This document shows positions 17,491-29,623 of a DNA stretch of 64,000 bases, in pieces. The notes beneath the pieces were generated by a model. The model was not told where the DNA came from. It did not search any database and worked only from the letters and a program-made list of their open reading frames with translations. The stretch is taken from the NCBI RefSeq assembly GCF_025426255.1, contig NZ_CP104861.1:4821001-4885000 (forward strand). The letters are read 5' to 3'. The stretch comes from Pseudomonas fragi (GTDB taxonomy: Bacteria; Pseudomonadota; Gammaproteobacteria; Pseudomonadales; Pseudomonadaceae). The first letter of the stretch is position 1, and each line of letters begins with the position of its first letter. The translations under genes were made by a program, and so were the position numbers.

Positions 17491-17597
17491 TGTAGCCGCT
17501 GCCGCAGGCTGCGATGGGCAGCGCAGCGGCCCCTGCCATCAAGGTCGAAAACTAAGGCCCTTCGGGGCCTTATCGCAGCCTGCGGCAGCGGCTACAG
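17491..17597. repeat. REPIN of the TGTAGCCGCTGCC class
   Basis: A perfect 25-bp inverted repeat (17491-17515 with 17572-17596) surrounds a spacer that itself contains the small hairpin AAGGCCC-TTCG-GGGCCTT. It lies between the convergent ends of the RsiV-like gene and cytX and may act as a terminator-like structure. Confidence 0.88.
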
Positions 17598-17599
17598 AT

Positions 17600-18892
17600 T
17601 TAGTGCTCCGTGCTCAGGGTTAAGGGCGTTTTTGCAGCGCGCCCCAACACCCACTGCAACACCCCGGCCAGCAACAACGCAGGCAAGGTTGCGCCAATAT
17701 CCGGCAATAAATTGGCCAGCAGGTGATAAGTCACCACTCCGCCCAACCAAGCCAGCAAGGTAGGCCAGCGAAACAGAGTTGGCATCACCTGGGCGCTGCG
17801 CTTGCGCAGGACAAAGTGGTCCACCAGCACCACACCGAACAATGGCGCAAACACCGAGCCGATCAACAACAGGAAGTTCTGGTACTGCGCCAGCGGCGCG
17901 AAGCAAGCGATCAGGGTGCAGATCACACCGATAGCCAAGGCCAGATGCTCAACTTTCAAACGCAGCAATATCCCGCCAGAAACCGCCGCCGAGTGAATAT
18001 CGGCAAAAGCGTTCTCCGACTCGTCGAGCAAAATCAGCAGTAACGGAATACCCAACCCCGCACCCGCCAGCGCCAACAGCAGCGCATTGACTTCACCGCT
18101 CGGCGCAAACGCCAGGGTGTAAGCCACGCCTAGGCTCATCAACCAGAAATTACCGATAAAGAAGCCCAGTGCCGTGCCGCCGAATACACTTTTGGCGCGT
18201 TTGCCGAAGCGTGAGTAATCCGCAATCAGCGGCAGCCAGGACAGCGGCATGGCGATGGCGATATCAAAACCCACGGCAAATGGCAGCGAGCCATCGCCCT
18301 TTTGTGCCAACAGCGCAGGCAGGTCGGCTTTGGAAAACAGGTTCCAGGTCAGCCAGATACAAGCCGCCAGCAGCAGCCAGATACCCCATTTGCGCAACAC
18401 CTTACGCACAAAGGTCAATGGCCCGCTGACTGCCAGCAAGGTAGCCAGAGCGCCGAAGAACAGCGTCCACAACAAGGGGTTGCTCAGCAGGCTGCCTTCG
18501 TTGAAGGCCCGGGCACCGAGCAGGCTGGCCGCATCGCGCATCACGATGATTTCGAACGAGCCCCAGCCAATCAGTTGCAACACATTGAGCATGGCCGGGA
18601 GCATGGCGCCGCGGGTGCCGAGGCTGAGCTTGAGCGCAGCCATCGATGACAAGCCGGTATCGCTGCCAATCACGCCGACCGAGGCCAGCAGCGACACGCC
18701 CACCAGCGTGCCGAGAAAAATCGCCAGCAACGCACCTGTCAGCCCCAGCCCCGGTGCAAGCAACGCGCCGGTCTGCAACACCATCAGGCCAATGCCAAGG
18801 GAAAACCACAGGGAAAACAAATCACGACCGCCGAATACGCGCCGGTCCAGAGGGACAGCAAGGTCGGGGGAGTAAGTGCCGGGTGTGTTCAA
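17600..18892 (-). CDS. cytX: Putative hydroxymethylpyrimidine transporter CytX
   Basis: A 430-residue NCS1-type transporter with about 12 hydrophobic segments, for example LFSLWFSLGIGLMVLQTGAL and LLLIGSVFAPLFGVVLVDHF. The CytX group is linked with thiamine genes and is thought to import the pyrimidine moiety. Here it lies directly downstream of thiC on the same strand, which supports that role. The start is probably TTG at 18892, with GAGG 8 bases upstream. The 158-bp gap to thiC contains a REPIN, so read-through from the thiC riboswitch is possible but not certain. Confidence 0.82.
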   Translation of the reverse strand: MNTPGTYSPDLAVPLDRRVFGGRDLFSLWFSLGIGLMVLQTGALLAPGLGLTGALLAIFLGTLVGVSLLASVGVIGSDTGLSSMAALKLSLGTRGAMLPAMLNVLQLIGWGSFEIIVMRDAASLLGARAFNEGSLLSNPLLWTLFFGALATLLAVSGPLTFVRKVLRKWGIWLLLAACIWLTWNLFSKADLPALLAQKGDGSLPFAVGFDIAIAMPLSWLPLIADYSRFGKRAKSVFGGTALGFFIGNFWLMSLGVAYTLAFAPSGEVNALLLALAGAGLGIPLLLILLDESENAFADIHSAAVSGGILLRLKVEHLALAIGVICTLIACFAPLAQYQNFLLLIGSVFAPLFGVVLVDHFVLRKRSAQVMPTLFRWPTLLAWLGGVVTYHLLANLLPDIGATLPALLLAGVLQWVLGRAAKTPLTLSTEH

Positions 18893-18922
18893 GGAATGAG
18901 CCTCAAAAAGAAGGACAAACCC

Positions 18923-19017
18923 TGTAGCCGCTGCCGCAGGCTGCGATAGGTTGCGCAGCGACCTTCGCTTGTTAAAGGTCCTGCGGCCCTTATCGCAGCC
19001 TGCAGCAGCGGCTACAG
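18923..19017. repeat. REPIN of the TGTAGCCGCTGCC class between thiC and cytX
   Basis: Inverted 25-base arms at 18923-18947 and 18992-19016 match with a single mismatch. They have the same arm sequence as the element at 17.5 kb, so the cytX gene is bracketed by two copies. Confidence 0.88.
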
Positions 19018-19050
19018 AGATTTGCGCCAGCAGGGCTGGCGCGTTTCAGA

Positions 19051-20940
<1,890 letters not shown>

Positions 20941-21107
20941 CACGGCTCTCCAGACTGCATCCAGGCGGATTGTCGGAGGGAGAACCTGAAAAATGTACGG
21001 ATGCACCCAAGGACTGGATGCTGAGTGACGGCCTCGAACGACTGATCATTTTTTGACCAATCGATCCCGGACAGCACTCAAGAGGACTCGCCGGGAGACG
21101 AGAAATC

Positions 21108-21195
21108 TTGTTCCCTACGCAGGCGCTAACCTGATCAGGTTCAACGGGATCCGAAATTATTCGATCTCAGCCTCATAGCAAGGCACCCCGACAAG
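21108..21195 (-). ncRNA. TPP riboswitch (THI element) in the thiC leader
   Basis: Read on the minus strand, the sequence has the two conserved halves of the thiamine pyrophosphate aptamer: GGGGTGCCTTGC with GGCTGAGATC, then CCCGTTGAACCTGATCAGGT with TAGCGCCTGCGTAGGGAACA. It lies about 170 bases ahead of the thiC start, so TPP binding should reduce thiC expression. The distal part of the leader carries the expression platform, which I could not define further. Confidence 0.95.
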
Positions 21196-21372
21196 AACCC
21201 GGCCAGTCTAGACAAGAGTGAGACAGAACGCCAACACCACAATCAAGCGGGTGATAAAAGGCGCAACAACGCCATTGTTGCAAGGTGCCACCACTACTAC
21301 ACTCGCTACTTCTTGAAAACGCGAGTCGGACTCGGGCTTTCATTTTTCGCATTCTTGAACTAGGGATCGCTC

Positions 21373-22809
21373 ATGCTGCGCAAACTATCACTGGCTCTAG
21401 CCGTGTCTTGGGCGACCAGCGCAATGGCTCTGGATACCACCGCCCCATTGTCCAACCAAAACGGCCTGGTCAGCGTTTACCAGGAGGCTGTGGATAACAA
21501 CGCTGATCTGGCGGCTGCCCGCGCCGATTACTCCGCACGCAAGGAAATCGTGCCCCAGGCCCGCGCCGGTTTGCTGCCCAACCTGTCGGGAGGTGCCGAG
21601 TCGAGCAATGTGCGCACCTCCATCGACCAGCCGTCACTGACGACCACCCGCAGCGCAGTGGTGTATCAGGCGACCCTGGCACAACCGATCTTCCGGATTG
21701 ATCGCTGGTTCCAGCTCAAGGCGGCCGAATCGGTCAATGAACAGGCTGCACTGCAGCTCTCGGCCACCGAACAGAACTTGATCCTGCAAAGCGCCAATGC
21801 CTATTTTTCGGTACTGCGCGCCCAGGACACACTGGCAGCCACCAAAGCCGAAGAGGCCGCGTTCAAGCGCCAGCTGGACCAGTCCCGCGAGCGCTTTGAC
21901 GTGGGTCTGTCGGACAAGACTGACGTGTTGCAATCCCAGGCCAGCTACGACACGGCACGCGCCAATCGGATGCTCGCTCAGCGCCAGGTCGAAGACGCCT
22001 TTGAGTCGCTGATTACCCTGACCAACCGTCAGTACAACGCCATTGAAGGCATGCGCCATACCTTGCCGATCTTGCCGCCGACGCCCAATGACGCCAAGGC
22101 ATGGGTCGACACCGCCGGCCGGCAGAACCTCAACCTGCTGGCCAGCAATTACGCGGTGGATGCCGCCGAAGAAACCCTCAAGCAACGCAAGGCCGGCCAC
22201 GCGCCAACCCTTGATGCCGTGGTGCAGTACAAGACCGGGGACAACGACGCCTTTGGCCTGAGCAACCCCAACGCCCTCAACCAGCGCTATGGCGGCGATG
22301 TGTCACAACGCAGCATTGGCGTGCAGTTGAACATCCCGATCTACAGCGGCGGGCTGACCAGTTCGCAGGTTCGCGAGTCGTACTCGCGCCTGGACCAGAC
22401 CGAGCAGCAGCGTGAAGCCCTGCGTCGCCAGGTGGTCGAAAACACCCGCAACCTGCACCGTGCGGTGAACACCGACGTTGAGCAGGTACAAGCACGCAAA
22501 CAGTCGATCATCTCCAACCAGAGCGCGCTGGAAGCCACGGAAATCGGCTATCAGGTCGGCACACGCAATATCGTCGACGTGCTCGACGCCCAACGCCAGC
22601 TGTACAACTCAGTGCGTGATTACAACAACAGCCGCTACGACTACATCCTCGATAACCTGCGCCTCAAGCAGGCAGCGGGCACCCTGAACCCTGGGGATCT
22701 GGAAGCGCTGTCGCGTTACCTGAAAGCCGACTACAACCCGGACAAGGACTTCCTGCCACCGGATCTGGCCAAGGCGGCCGAAGCCAATATGCGTTCGCCG
22801 GGTAATTGA
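21373..22809 (+). CDS. TolC-family outer-membrane channel protein
   Basis: A 478-residue outer-membrane efflux/secretion channel that would pair with inner-membrane transporters of the type I secretion or RND/ABC efflux kinds. It has a signal peptide (MLRKLSLALAVSWATSAMA-LD), then two repeated OEP halves. Typical motifs are YQATLAQPIFRIDRWFQLK, SANAYFSVLRAQDTLAATKA and GYQVGTRNIVDVLDAQRQLY. It corresponds in position to the TolC homologue (opmH) between thiC and waaA in P. aeruginosa. It is transcribed away from thiC and a 17-bp hairpin follows the stop. The next gene is a toxin-like giant protein, but no co-expression is implied. Confidence 0.9.
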   Translation: MLRKLSLALAVSWATSAMALDTTAPLSNQNGLVSVYQEAVDNNADLAAARADYSARKEIVPQARAGLLPNLSGGAESSNVRTSIDQPSLTTTRSAVVYQATLAQPIFRIDRWFQLKAAESVNEQAALQLSATEQNLILQSANAYFSVLRAQDTLAATKAEEAAFKRQLDQSRERFDVGLSDKTDVLQSQASYDTARANRMLAQRQVEDAFESLITLTNRQYNAIEGMRHTLPILPPTPNDAKAWVDTAGRQNLNLLASNYAVDAAEETLKQRKAGHAPTLDAVVQYKTGDNDAFGLSNPNALNQRYGGDVSQRSIGVQLNIPIYSGGLTSSQVRESYSRLDQTEQQREALRRQVVENTRNLHRAVNTDVEQVQARKQSIISNQSALEATEIGYQVGTRNIVDVLDAQRQLYNSVRDYNNSRYDYILDNLRLKQAAGTLNPGDLEALSRYLKADYNPDKDFLPPDLAKAAEANMRSPGN

Positions 22810-22813
22810 CTGG

Positions 22814-22854
22814 CGCAGGTTGCGATCTTTTCGCTGCAAAGATCGCAACCTGCG
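22814..22854. terminator. 17-bp hairpin after the tolC homologue
   Basis: CGCAGGTTGCGATCTTT pairs exactly with 22838-22854 around a 7-base loop, 5 bases after the stop codon. There is no T-tract, so it is a likely but non-classical terminator or mRNA 3' stabiliser. Confidence 0.6.
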
Positions 22855-22889
22855 TAGTGCAGTTCACTTAAGCGCCGTGTGACCGCAAC

Positions 22890-22949
22890 TGTGGGAGCGA
22901 GCCTGCTGGCGAAGGTCTCAAGAGTGTCGCGAGCAGGCTCGCTCCCACG
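22890..22949. repeat. REPIN (GTGGGAGCGAGCC class) upstream of the giant toxin-like gene
   Basis: Inverted arms GTGGGAGCGAGCCTGCTGGCGA and the reverse-complementary arm ending GGCTCGCTCCCAC flank a short spacer. It lies 100 bases before the start of the frameshifted toxin-like gene. Confidence 0.88.
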
Positions 22950-23048
22950 TTTGTGCCGGTATATCCCGGTACCACCTGTTTTTGAGAGCTCCAGAGGTAA
23001 ATACGACTCCGGTCTGTTGACCTCCTTGAACTCAAGACAGGCACTCCC

Positions 23049-26000
23049 ATGTCACTACCCTCTTCGGCTCAACCCTCTTTACCGTCTGTTGTACCCGCGA
23101 TAAACGCCGTGAAGGCCCAATTCGCCACCCCCCCCCGACCTCGAATCAATCGTGCGTACAGTGCTCAGCGAGGCCATTGCACACCAGTATCCCTCACTGA
23201 AAATCGACCTGCAGCGCACCCGGCTGGCCACTCCCCGCGCGCAAGGCGGTTGGGCTATGGAGCCTTTCATGCCACGGGTTCTGGACTATCTGGGCAGCGG
23301 CACTGCGTTGGACTTAAGCCCCGTCAACGCTCAATCCTTCTACCTGTCCGATGCCCCACCCGCATGGCTCAAATCCGGTGAAGATGAACCGGACATGAAA
23401 GTCATCGAGACCCTGGTCAAACAACTGAGCTGGCGCTTGCCTCTGAGCTTGCAGAATGCACTGAGCGATTTTTGGGCAGACCGTTCCGACACTGGCATCA
23501 GCCGCTGGCAGTGGCTCAACGATGTAATCAGGGACACCCTGAGCATCGGCGCCCTGCAACAACCCGATCTGGCTGACAAGGCTCGCCAGGCCATTGACCA
23601 GGTGATCAATTGCCCGGAGCGCGAAGATCGAATCCGTCAATACGGTGAAAACGCAATCCGCGCCTATTGGCTCAGGGCGACAATCATCAATGCCGGGGTG
23701 AGCAAATCCGTGCTGAGCCAAAGAATCGTACTGACAGGCACAGACCTGGCACTGATCTGGAAAGCGAACGCCAGCACCTTGTTATTCAAAGATCTGGACC
23801 AGGTTGCCAAAGACTGGTCCTCCTGGATCGGTAAAAGATATGTGGCGCAAGAAATTCGCGTCAGATCCTTCGAGATTGACGGCAACGTGTTTGACGCCCA
23901 TGCCGCCGCCCTGCTGAACCATCAACTGGAGGATCTGAGCAACCTGAAACTGCCAGCCGGTATCGGTTGGCAGGCGCTGCAAACGGTCTATCGGGACATC
24001 ACCGATCCCTCGGCGTTTTTTCTCAACGCCCCGCAAGCCAGTCCGCAAACCCTTGAAGCGCTAAAGCAGCTTCTGCCCGCATGGCTGAAAAATGCATCCC
24101 TTGCAGAGCAGGCCCTTTACCGCCAATACAGCGTGGCCTGGGCCTGCACAAAAAAAAGCAGTAACGGACGCACCTTCCTCAGCGACATCGCCGACATTCG
24201 CAGCTACGCCGCCGATGCCCTGCAGCAGCAGATGCAACGTGAACAGCTACGGTTTGAGCAACACCTGGACCTGCATGCCGCCAAACAAACCCTGAATCCC
24301 GACGATATTGAACTGACCTTTCATACCGCGGCCGGGTTTGCGGGCACCATCGGCATGGTGGAACGGGTCAAGATGAGCCTGACCGACCTGGCCCTGAAAA
24401 ACTTGTTCGCACGCCCAAAAGGCTCATTAACCCTGCGACATCGTCTTGGACTTTCGCTGCCCGAATGGCTTACGCCCGATTACATCACTCGGCGTAATGG
24501 CCTTATCGAACAAGTCGACATCGGCAAGGTTTACCCCCAACGGCTCGAAGACCTGCTACTGGGCAACACCCCCGATGCCAGGAAGCGCGAGCAACTGTTC
24601 GCCCGGCACTTGCGTGTGCAACTGCCGTTACAGGCTCTGGAACTGAGCCTCAAACAAGAGAGTGGAGTGACCCCGCTCGGCGCACGCCATGTCGGTGCAC
24701 TGGTCAAAACCCTGGCCGAGGATCGAGAGGTTGATGGGCAACCGGTGGTCATCAGAAACCTGGCACTGGCGCGCAAACCCGAGGCTGTGGCAGATGTCGT
24801 GAGCAATATGTACATCATTGAACCCGACAACATGGATGTCGGCCCGCACCTGCTGTATCGGCCGCTCTACGCGCAATCATTGATCCAATACCCTACTCGC
24901 GCCGCGCTGTTGGACGCTATCGCGCAACCTGGCGAGGTGCAAGACAGCGTCCTGATCTGGTTGAGTGACCTCGCCCGGCCGATCTACGACAACGGCGGGT
25001 TCAAGGAGCCCCATTACGTGCGGTTTGGCCTGGGCAGTGAATTCGCACCCATCGAAGTCCCGCAGCCCGCCCGGCTTGCGACCAGCACCAGCAATAACGA
25101 ACTGCTGCAATACCTGCATAACGGTCAGTTGATGCAGCTTTTATATGGCAATACCGCCCGGGCCCTGGTGGACCAGGCGAATGCCGATTCAGTGTCCAAC
25201 AGTGAAAGCCGCTGGGGCGTGTTACTTGAGGGCGCAGGGCTGATTTTCAACAGCCTTTTGTTGTTACCTGCGTTGCCACGACCACTGATGCTGACAGGTT
25301 GGCTGCTGAGCCTGGCGAGTTCGGCCAGCCAGGATATCCCCGAACTTGCCAGTGATGACCCGAGTGCACGTGAACTGGCCGCGGCCGATGTGTTGCTCAA
25401 CGTCGGCATGCTGCTGTTCCACTTGGCCGCAGGCGCAGTAACCCGTGACACACACCGGGCCAAGGCGCTGAAGGCCAAAGCCTTGCGCCCCTTCGCACCT
25501 GCTCGTATCGCCGAGCAGTGGCCCGAGCCGCCACCGCCCAAAATCGTCGAGGGTGCCGTGACCCTGGCGGGCGAATTTCCCAATGCGCAAAGCACGGTGC
25601 TCGACTTCAGTTTCAGCAGTGCCCGTAATCGTCTGACCCCCAGCCAGCGTGAGCGGCTGGATCGGTTCAAGGTGGCGCTTCGCGGTTCACTGCCCCCCGC
25701 AGCATTGAACGGAGCGCACAAAGGTCTATACCGCATTCAACAGTCTTGGCACGTCCTGCTCGATCATGAGCTGTACCCGGTTTATATCGATCAGGGAGGC
25801 TCGGCCGTGATCGTGGCCCCCACGGATACCCGCCAACAAGGCCCTGCGTTGAAATCGGATGGCAACGGCAACTGGTCGCTGGACTTGCGCCTGCGACTGC
25901 AAGGAGGCATGGCCCCCAGCCGCATAGCCGCTCTTCAACAAAAAAAGGCAGAGCGCATAAAACAACTGGAGGCCGAGTTGCAAGCTTCCTTCAGACAGGA

Positions 26001-27783
26001 AGACCCGCTGCAAAAAGCCGTCGAGATAACACATGCGGCCCTGCAACGCGCCCAGGGCGATACGCGTTTTACCAATGAACAACTCGCCAGGTTTCGCGAA
26101 AAATTCGACGACGCGTTGCAAGCGTCACTCAACTATTACCAGCACATGCTTGATAGCAACCAGGAGCGTATTGAACTGCAGATACCCTTTCACGAAAGGA
26201 TTGTGATTTCCCTGCTGGAAAGCCTGTTCGACAACCGGGTCAGCGCCTTGGCCAGTTCGAAATACGAGAAAGAAACCATCATCAAGCAATGGCCGCAGTT
26301 CACCAGACCGGGGCCCGAGATGGAACAAGCGGCTGACCTGGATCCTCAAGGCTTCAGACTGTTTATCAAGGCTCTGGTTGCACTCAACGAGCGCACCATT
26401 GACCGGCTCGAACTGCGAAACAGCTATATCGAGCAGCTCTACAACCTCAGTAACGCAGGCAGCGAAACTGCCTACCGCCTGGCCGCAGATATACCCACAG
26501 AGGAACTCACCAGCCTGAGCCTTAAAAGCTTTCAGCTCGACTGCCTGAAACTGGCCAGCTCAAAAATCACCTCCGGCAAGTTGATCGAGAGAACGCTGGA
26601 CACCACGATTGACCCGCTCAAAGAGTACCTTCGCACCCACGACGAACTTAATAGCCTGGAGTTCGATGCCAGCAAACGGCTTGCGGTGCTGGACAGCCTG
26701 GCCGAACAATACGGGCAGGCTCTGGATGCTCTGGAAGGTATCAGTATCGTCAATGCCGACGAACTGGAGATCGACTATTTCAACAAGCTGCGCCAGTTGC
26801 TGGAAGAACTTTACCTGAGTGTCGTAAAGCAGCTGGCCGCCGAAATAAAACCCCCGCAGACGCCACGAAAGCGCCCTCGCAAACGCACACCCTCGGCGGC
26901 CGGGAAACCGCAGAAAAAAGTAATCAATACCCGTGGCAAGGGCCCATTGATCGGTGACCTGAAACCCGCCGGGAACGAGTGGCCGATTGAGGTGATTGAA
27001 ATACGCTCCGGCTACGACAACCAATTGCTCTCGACTTACTCGCAGCACGGCGACGAGTGGGTTGAAATCCGCACCGTGCAACCTGAAATACCGCCAGCGA
27101 CACGCGCATTGAATGTGATCAAGGGCGATGCGCGCAAATTGTTCGACCGGTTTGACGAGCTTCTGCGCAAAGGTCGGCAGTTCAAGGTCCGTTGCAGACA
27201 CCCCATAGAGGTCGAAGAGTTGCACACTCATGAGGCCACGAAACTCGACAAGCTGGCCACCGAACTGCACTTTGCCCTTCAGTCGCAGCCACTGGCATCA
27301 CGCCTGCCCAGCGACCAAGTGCTGGTCGACAATATGCGCGACGGTGCCAGGCGCCTGATCAGCCAAGGCCAGGAATTGCGCACCCAGTTGAGTCTGCAGT
27401 TGCCGCCGACCGACGGTAACCTGCGCTACCTGCTGGCTCATGAGCGGGTGCAGATCGCGGGGCTGGGCGAGCGGATACAGCTGCAGGGTGAGCACCGGGA
27501 CTTTATCCAGGAGTACGCCATCAACGACTCTCAGGGTTATCCGCTCTGGTATGCGCATTTTCATTATGAGCAGGCGGATGCTCCCAGGCAGAACTACACC
27601 GTCGCCCATTTGAAAACCAAAGCACAACGCAAGCTGAGCTACTACTCGCAACTGGCCAATGCACAAGGCGGGCAAGCCATTGTCAACGTACATCGTGGCC
27701 AGATCGGTAAAGCGCTGGCCGAGCGCTGGTTCCTGCCGCTGGATGGATCAGCGCGACAACAGGCGCCCCAACCCGTCCAGTAA
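23049..27783 (+). CDS. Giant dermonecrotic-toxin-domain protein, frameshifted at a poly-C tract near the start
   Basis: A protein of about 1,577 residues if repaired, of the large Pseudomonas toxin-like class annotated as dermonecrotic toxin domain (DUF6543-type). Translation from ATG 23049 gives MSLPSSAQPSLPSVVPAINA then FATPP, and runs out of frame in nine C residues (23128-23136). With eight C it would continue DLESIVRTVLSEAIAHQYPS into the long frame ending at 27783. Family stretches include DIELTFHTAAGFAG, VKMSLTDLALKNLF, PEWLTPDYITRRNGLIEQVD and LRVQLPLQALEL. Two hydrophobic segments (IFNSLLLLPALP; ADVLLNVGMLLFHLA) lie near 25.24-25.43 kb. A polybasic PRKRPRKR is at 26863-26886. It lacks the GExH C-terminal domain of the 46-60 kb relatives. 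Without frameshift repair, only GTG 23152 could start it, and that has no binding site. Enzymatic activity is unknown. Confidence 0.75.
23128..23136 (+). repeat. Nine-C homopolymer at the frameshift point
   Basis: Nine consecutive C residues occur where the 23049 frame and the long toxin-like frame are offset by one base. Such a tract is prone to slipped-strand mispairing, and also to sequencing error. Confidence 0.85.
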
Positions 27784-29025
27784 ACGTTGCAAGGCACCCT
27801 GATTGGCCAGCATTACTTTCAGACCCGCGTCGCTCATGCGCTGCGCGTCTTGTGGCAATTCAAACAAACGCTGCACCGCAACGGCCAGGCCTTGCGCGTC
27901 ATCGACCTCTTCAAGTGCCCCGGCTTCACGCAACTTGGCGGCGATTTCGAGGAAGTTGAACAGATGCGGCCCGCTCAGCACCGGCTTGGCCAACGCTGCC
28001 GGTTCCAGCAGGTTGTGCCCGCCGTTGGGCACCAGGCTGCCGCCAACAAAGGCGGTGTCTGCCAGAGCATACAAAAACAGCAATTCGCCCATGGTGTCGC
28101 CCAGCAGCACTTGCGTATGAGCGGCAACCGCCTCGCCACTGGAACGGCGCACGGTGGCAAAACCTTCGCGCTGGCACAGCTCGAAAACCGAATTGAAACG
28201 CTCGGGATGACGCGGTACCAGAATCAGCAGCGCATCAGGGTAATGGCCGAGCAATTGCCGATGAGCCGCCAGCACCACCTCGTCTTCGCCCTCGTGGGTA
28301 CTGGCAGCAATCCACACCGGACGCTGCTGGGCATGCCATTGCTCACGCAATTCCCGGGCATTGATCAGCAGTTGCGGATCAATGCTCAGGTCGAACTTGA
28401 TCGAGCCCGTGACTTCAACGCATTCCGGTCGCGCGCCCAGCAGCCGAAAGCGCTCGGCTTCAGCTTCGGTCTGCACCGCGATCAGGCTCATTTCCTCAAG
28501 CATCGGCCGGGTAAGACCGGCAAAGCGGGCATAGCCTTTGGCCGAGCGTACGGAAAGTCGGGCATTGGCCAGCGCCACCGGAATGCCACGCTTGGCGCAT
28601 TGGTGGATATGGTTGGGCCACAACTCGGTCTCCATGATGACGCCAAGTTTGGGCTTGATCCGGTCCAGAAAGCGCGCCGCCGCCCACGGTAAATCGTAAG
28701 GCAGGTAGCAATGCTGAACACGCGGTTCATTGGCAAACAGGGCCTTGATCCGCTCGGAGCCGGTCGGCGTCATGCAGGTCACGGTAATCGGCAGCTGTGG
28801 ATAACGTTTGAGCAGCGCCCGAATCATCGGCGCCGCGGCAATGCTCTCGCCCACCGACACGGCATGTACCCAGATCCCGCCCGGCTGCATGGAAGGCAAA
28901 TTGATGGCGAAACGCTCACCAATGCGCTTGGCATAGGCTGGCGCCTTGCGCGCCCGCAGCCACAAACGAATCGCCACCAGCGGCAGCCCAAGATGAAACA
29001 GCAAGGTGTAGAGAGTTCTATTCAT
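27748..29025 (-). CDS. waaA: Kdo (3-deoxy-D-manno-octulosonic acid) transferase WaaA
   Basis: WaaA adds Kdo residues to lipid IVA at the cytoplasmic face of the inner membrane, an essential step of LPS synthesis. The 425-residue product starts MNRTLYTLLFHLGLPLVAIRLWLRA, a membrane anchor, followed by GIWVHAVSVGESIAAAPMI and VTCMTPTGSERIKALF. The C-terminal half shows VWIAASTHEGEDEVVLAAHR and AFVGGSLVPNGGHNLLEPAA, the GT30 nucleotide-sugar site. Its last 36 bases overlap the 3' end of the convergent toxin-like gene on the other strand. Confidence 0.95.
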   Translation of the reverse strand: MNRTLYTLLFHLGLPLVAIRLWLRARKAPAYAKRIGERFAINLPSMQPGGIWVHAVSVGESIAAAPMIRALLKRYPQLPITVTCMTPTGSERIKALFANEPRVQHCYLPYDLPWAAARFLDRIKPKLGVIMETELWPNHIHQCAKRGIPVALANARLSVRSAKGYARFAGLTRPMLEEMSLIAVQTEAEAERFRLLGARPECVEVTGSIKFDLSIDPQLLINARELREQWHAQQRPVWIAASTHEGEDEVVLAAHRQLLGHYPDALLILVPRHPERFNSVFELCQREGFATVRRSSGEAVAAHTQVLLGDTMGELLFLYALADTAFVGGSLVPNGGHNLLEPAALAKPVLSGPHLFNFLEIAAKLREAGALEEVDDAQGLAVAVQRLFELPQDAQRMSDAGLKVMLANQGALQRLLDGLGRLLSR

Positions 29026-29170
29026 GGGCGCGGAGTTTACTTGAAAAAGTATTCACGATGATGGCACCGAATCACCTCCGTCGTGTCGCAATCAGAACGC
29101 ACTACACACTTTTACAGACCCTAGAATGTCTTGCTGTTAAATTGCCCCGCACCAACCTCAGGACTCCACC

Positions 29171-29503
29171 ATGAACGCCTACTACTATTTGGCCATCGCC
29201 ATTTGCGCCGAAGTGATTGCAACCGTCTCCATGAAAGCGATCAAAGGCTTCAGCACACCGCTGCCACTTATTCTGGTCATCGCCGGTTACGCCACAGCGT
29301 TCTGGATGCTGACCCTGGTGGTGCGCACCATTCCCGTGGGCGTGGCCTACGCCGTATGGGCGGGCCTGGGGATTGTGATGGTGAGCATCGCGGCATTGTT
29401 TATCTACGGGCAAAAGCTCGACATCCCGGCAATGCTCGGCATGGGCCTGATCGTGCTGGGCGTGGTGGTGATCCAGCTGTTCTCGAAAACGGCGGGACAC
29501 TGA
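29171..29503 (+). CDS. Small multidrug resistance (EmrE/SMR) transporter
   Basis: A 110-residue protein with four predicted membrane helices. The first helix has the conserved acidic residue Glu14 (MNAYYYLAIAICAEVIATVS), the proton/drug-binding carboxylate of SMR transporters. Further landmarks are VGVAYAVWAGLGIV and DIPAMLGMGLIVLGVVVIQLF. It may export quaternary cations or small metabolites. It stands alone on the plus strand, divergent from waaA, and is followed by a composite REPIN. The exact substrate cannot be read from sequence. Confidence 0.9.
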   Translation: MNAYYYLAIAICAEVIATVSMKAIKGFSTPLPLILVIAGYATAFWMLTLVVRTIPVGVAYAVWAGLGIVMVSIAALFIYGQKLDIPAMLGMGLIVLGVVVIQLFSKTAGH

Positions 29504-29529
29504 GCCCGACTCGTCCCTTTGCCTGCGGC

Positions 29530-29623
29530 AGAGATACTTCAAGCGTGGGAGCGAGCCTGCTCGCGAAGATCATTCGCGAGCAGGCTCGCTCCCACTGCGG
29601 GGCTTGACCTGGAACAGAGTATC
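29530..29623 (+). repeat. Composite REPIN with extended conserved flanks, copy 1
   Basis: A REPIN with a 14-base spacer (AAGATCATTC-type) carries flanks AGAGATACTTCAAGC on the left and GGCTTGACCTGGAACAGAGT plus ATC on the right. The whole unit of about 94 bases recurs in reverse orientation near 57.6 and 59.9 kb. Confidence 0.85.

Noticed and set aside
23152..27783. GTG at 23152 as the real start of the giant gene
   Set aside because: There is no binding site before it, and the family-like start MSLPSSAQPS at 23049 joins perfectly to this frame if one C is removed from the nine-C run.
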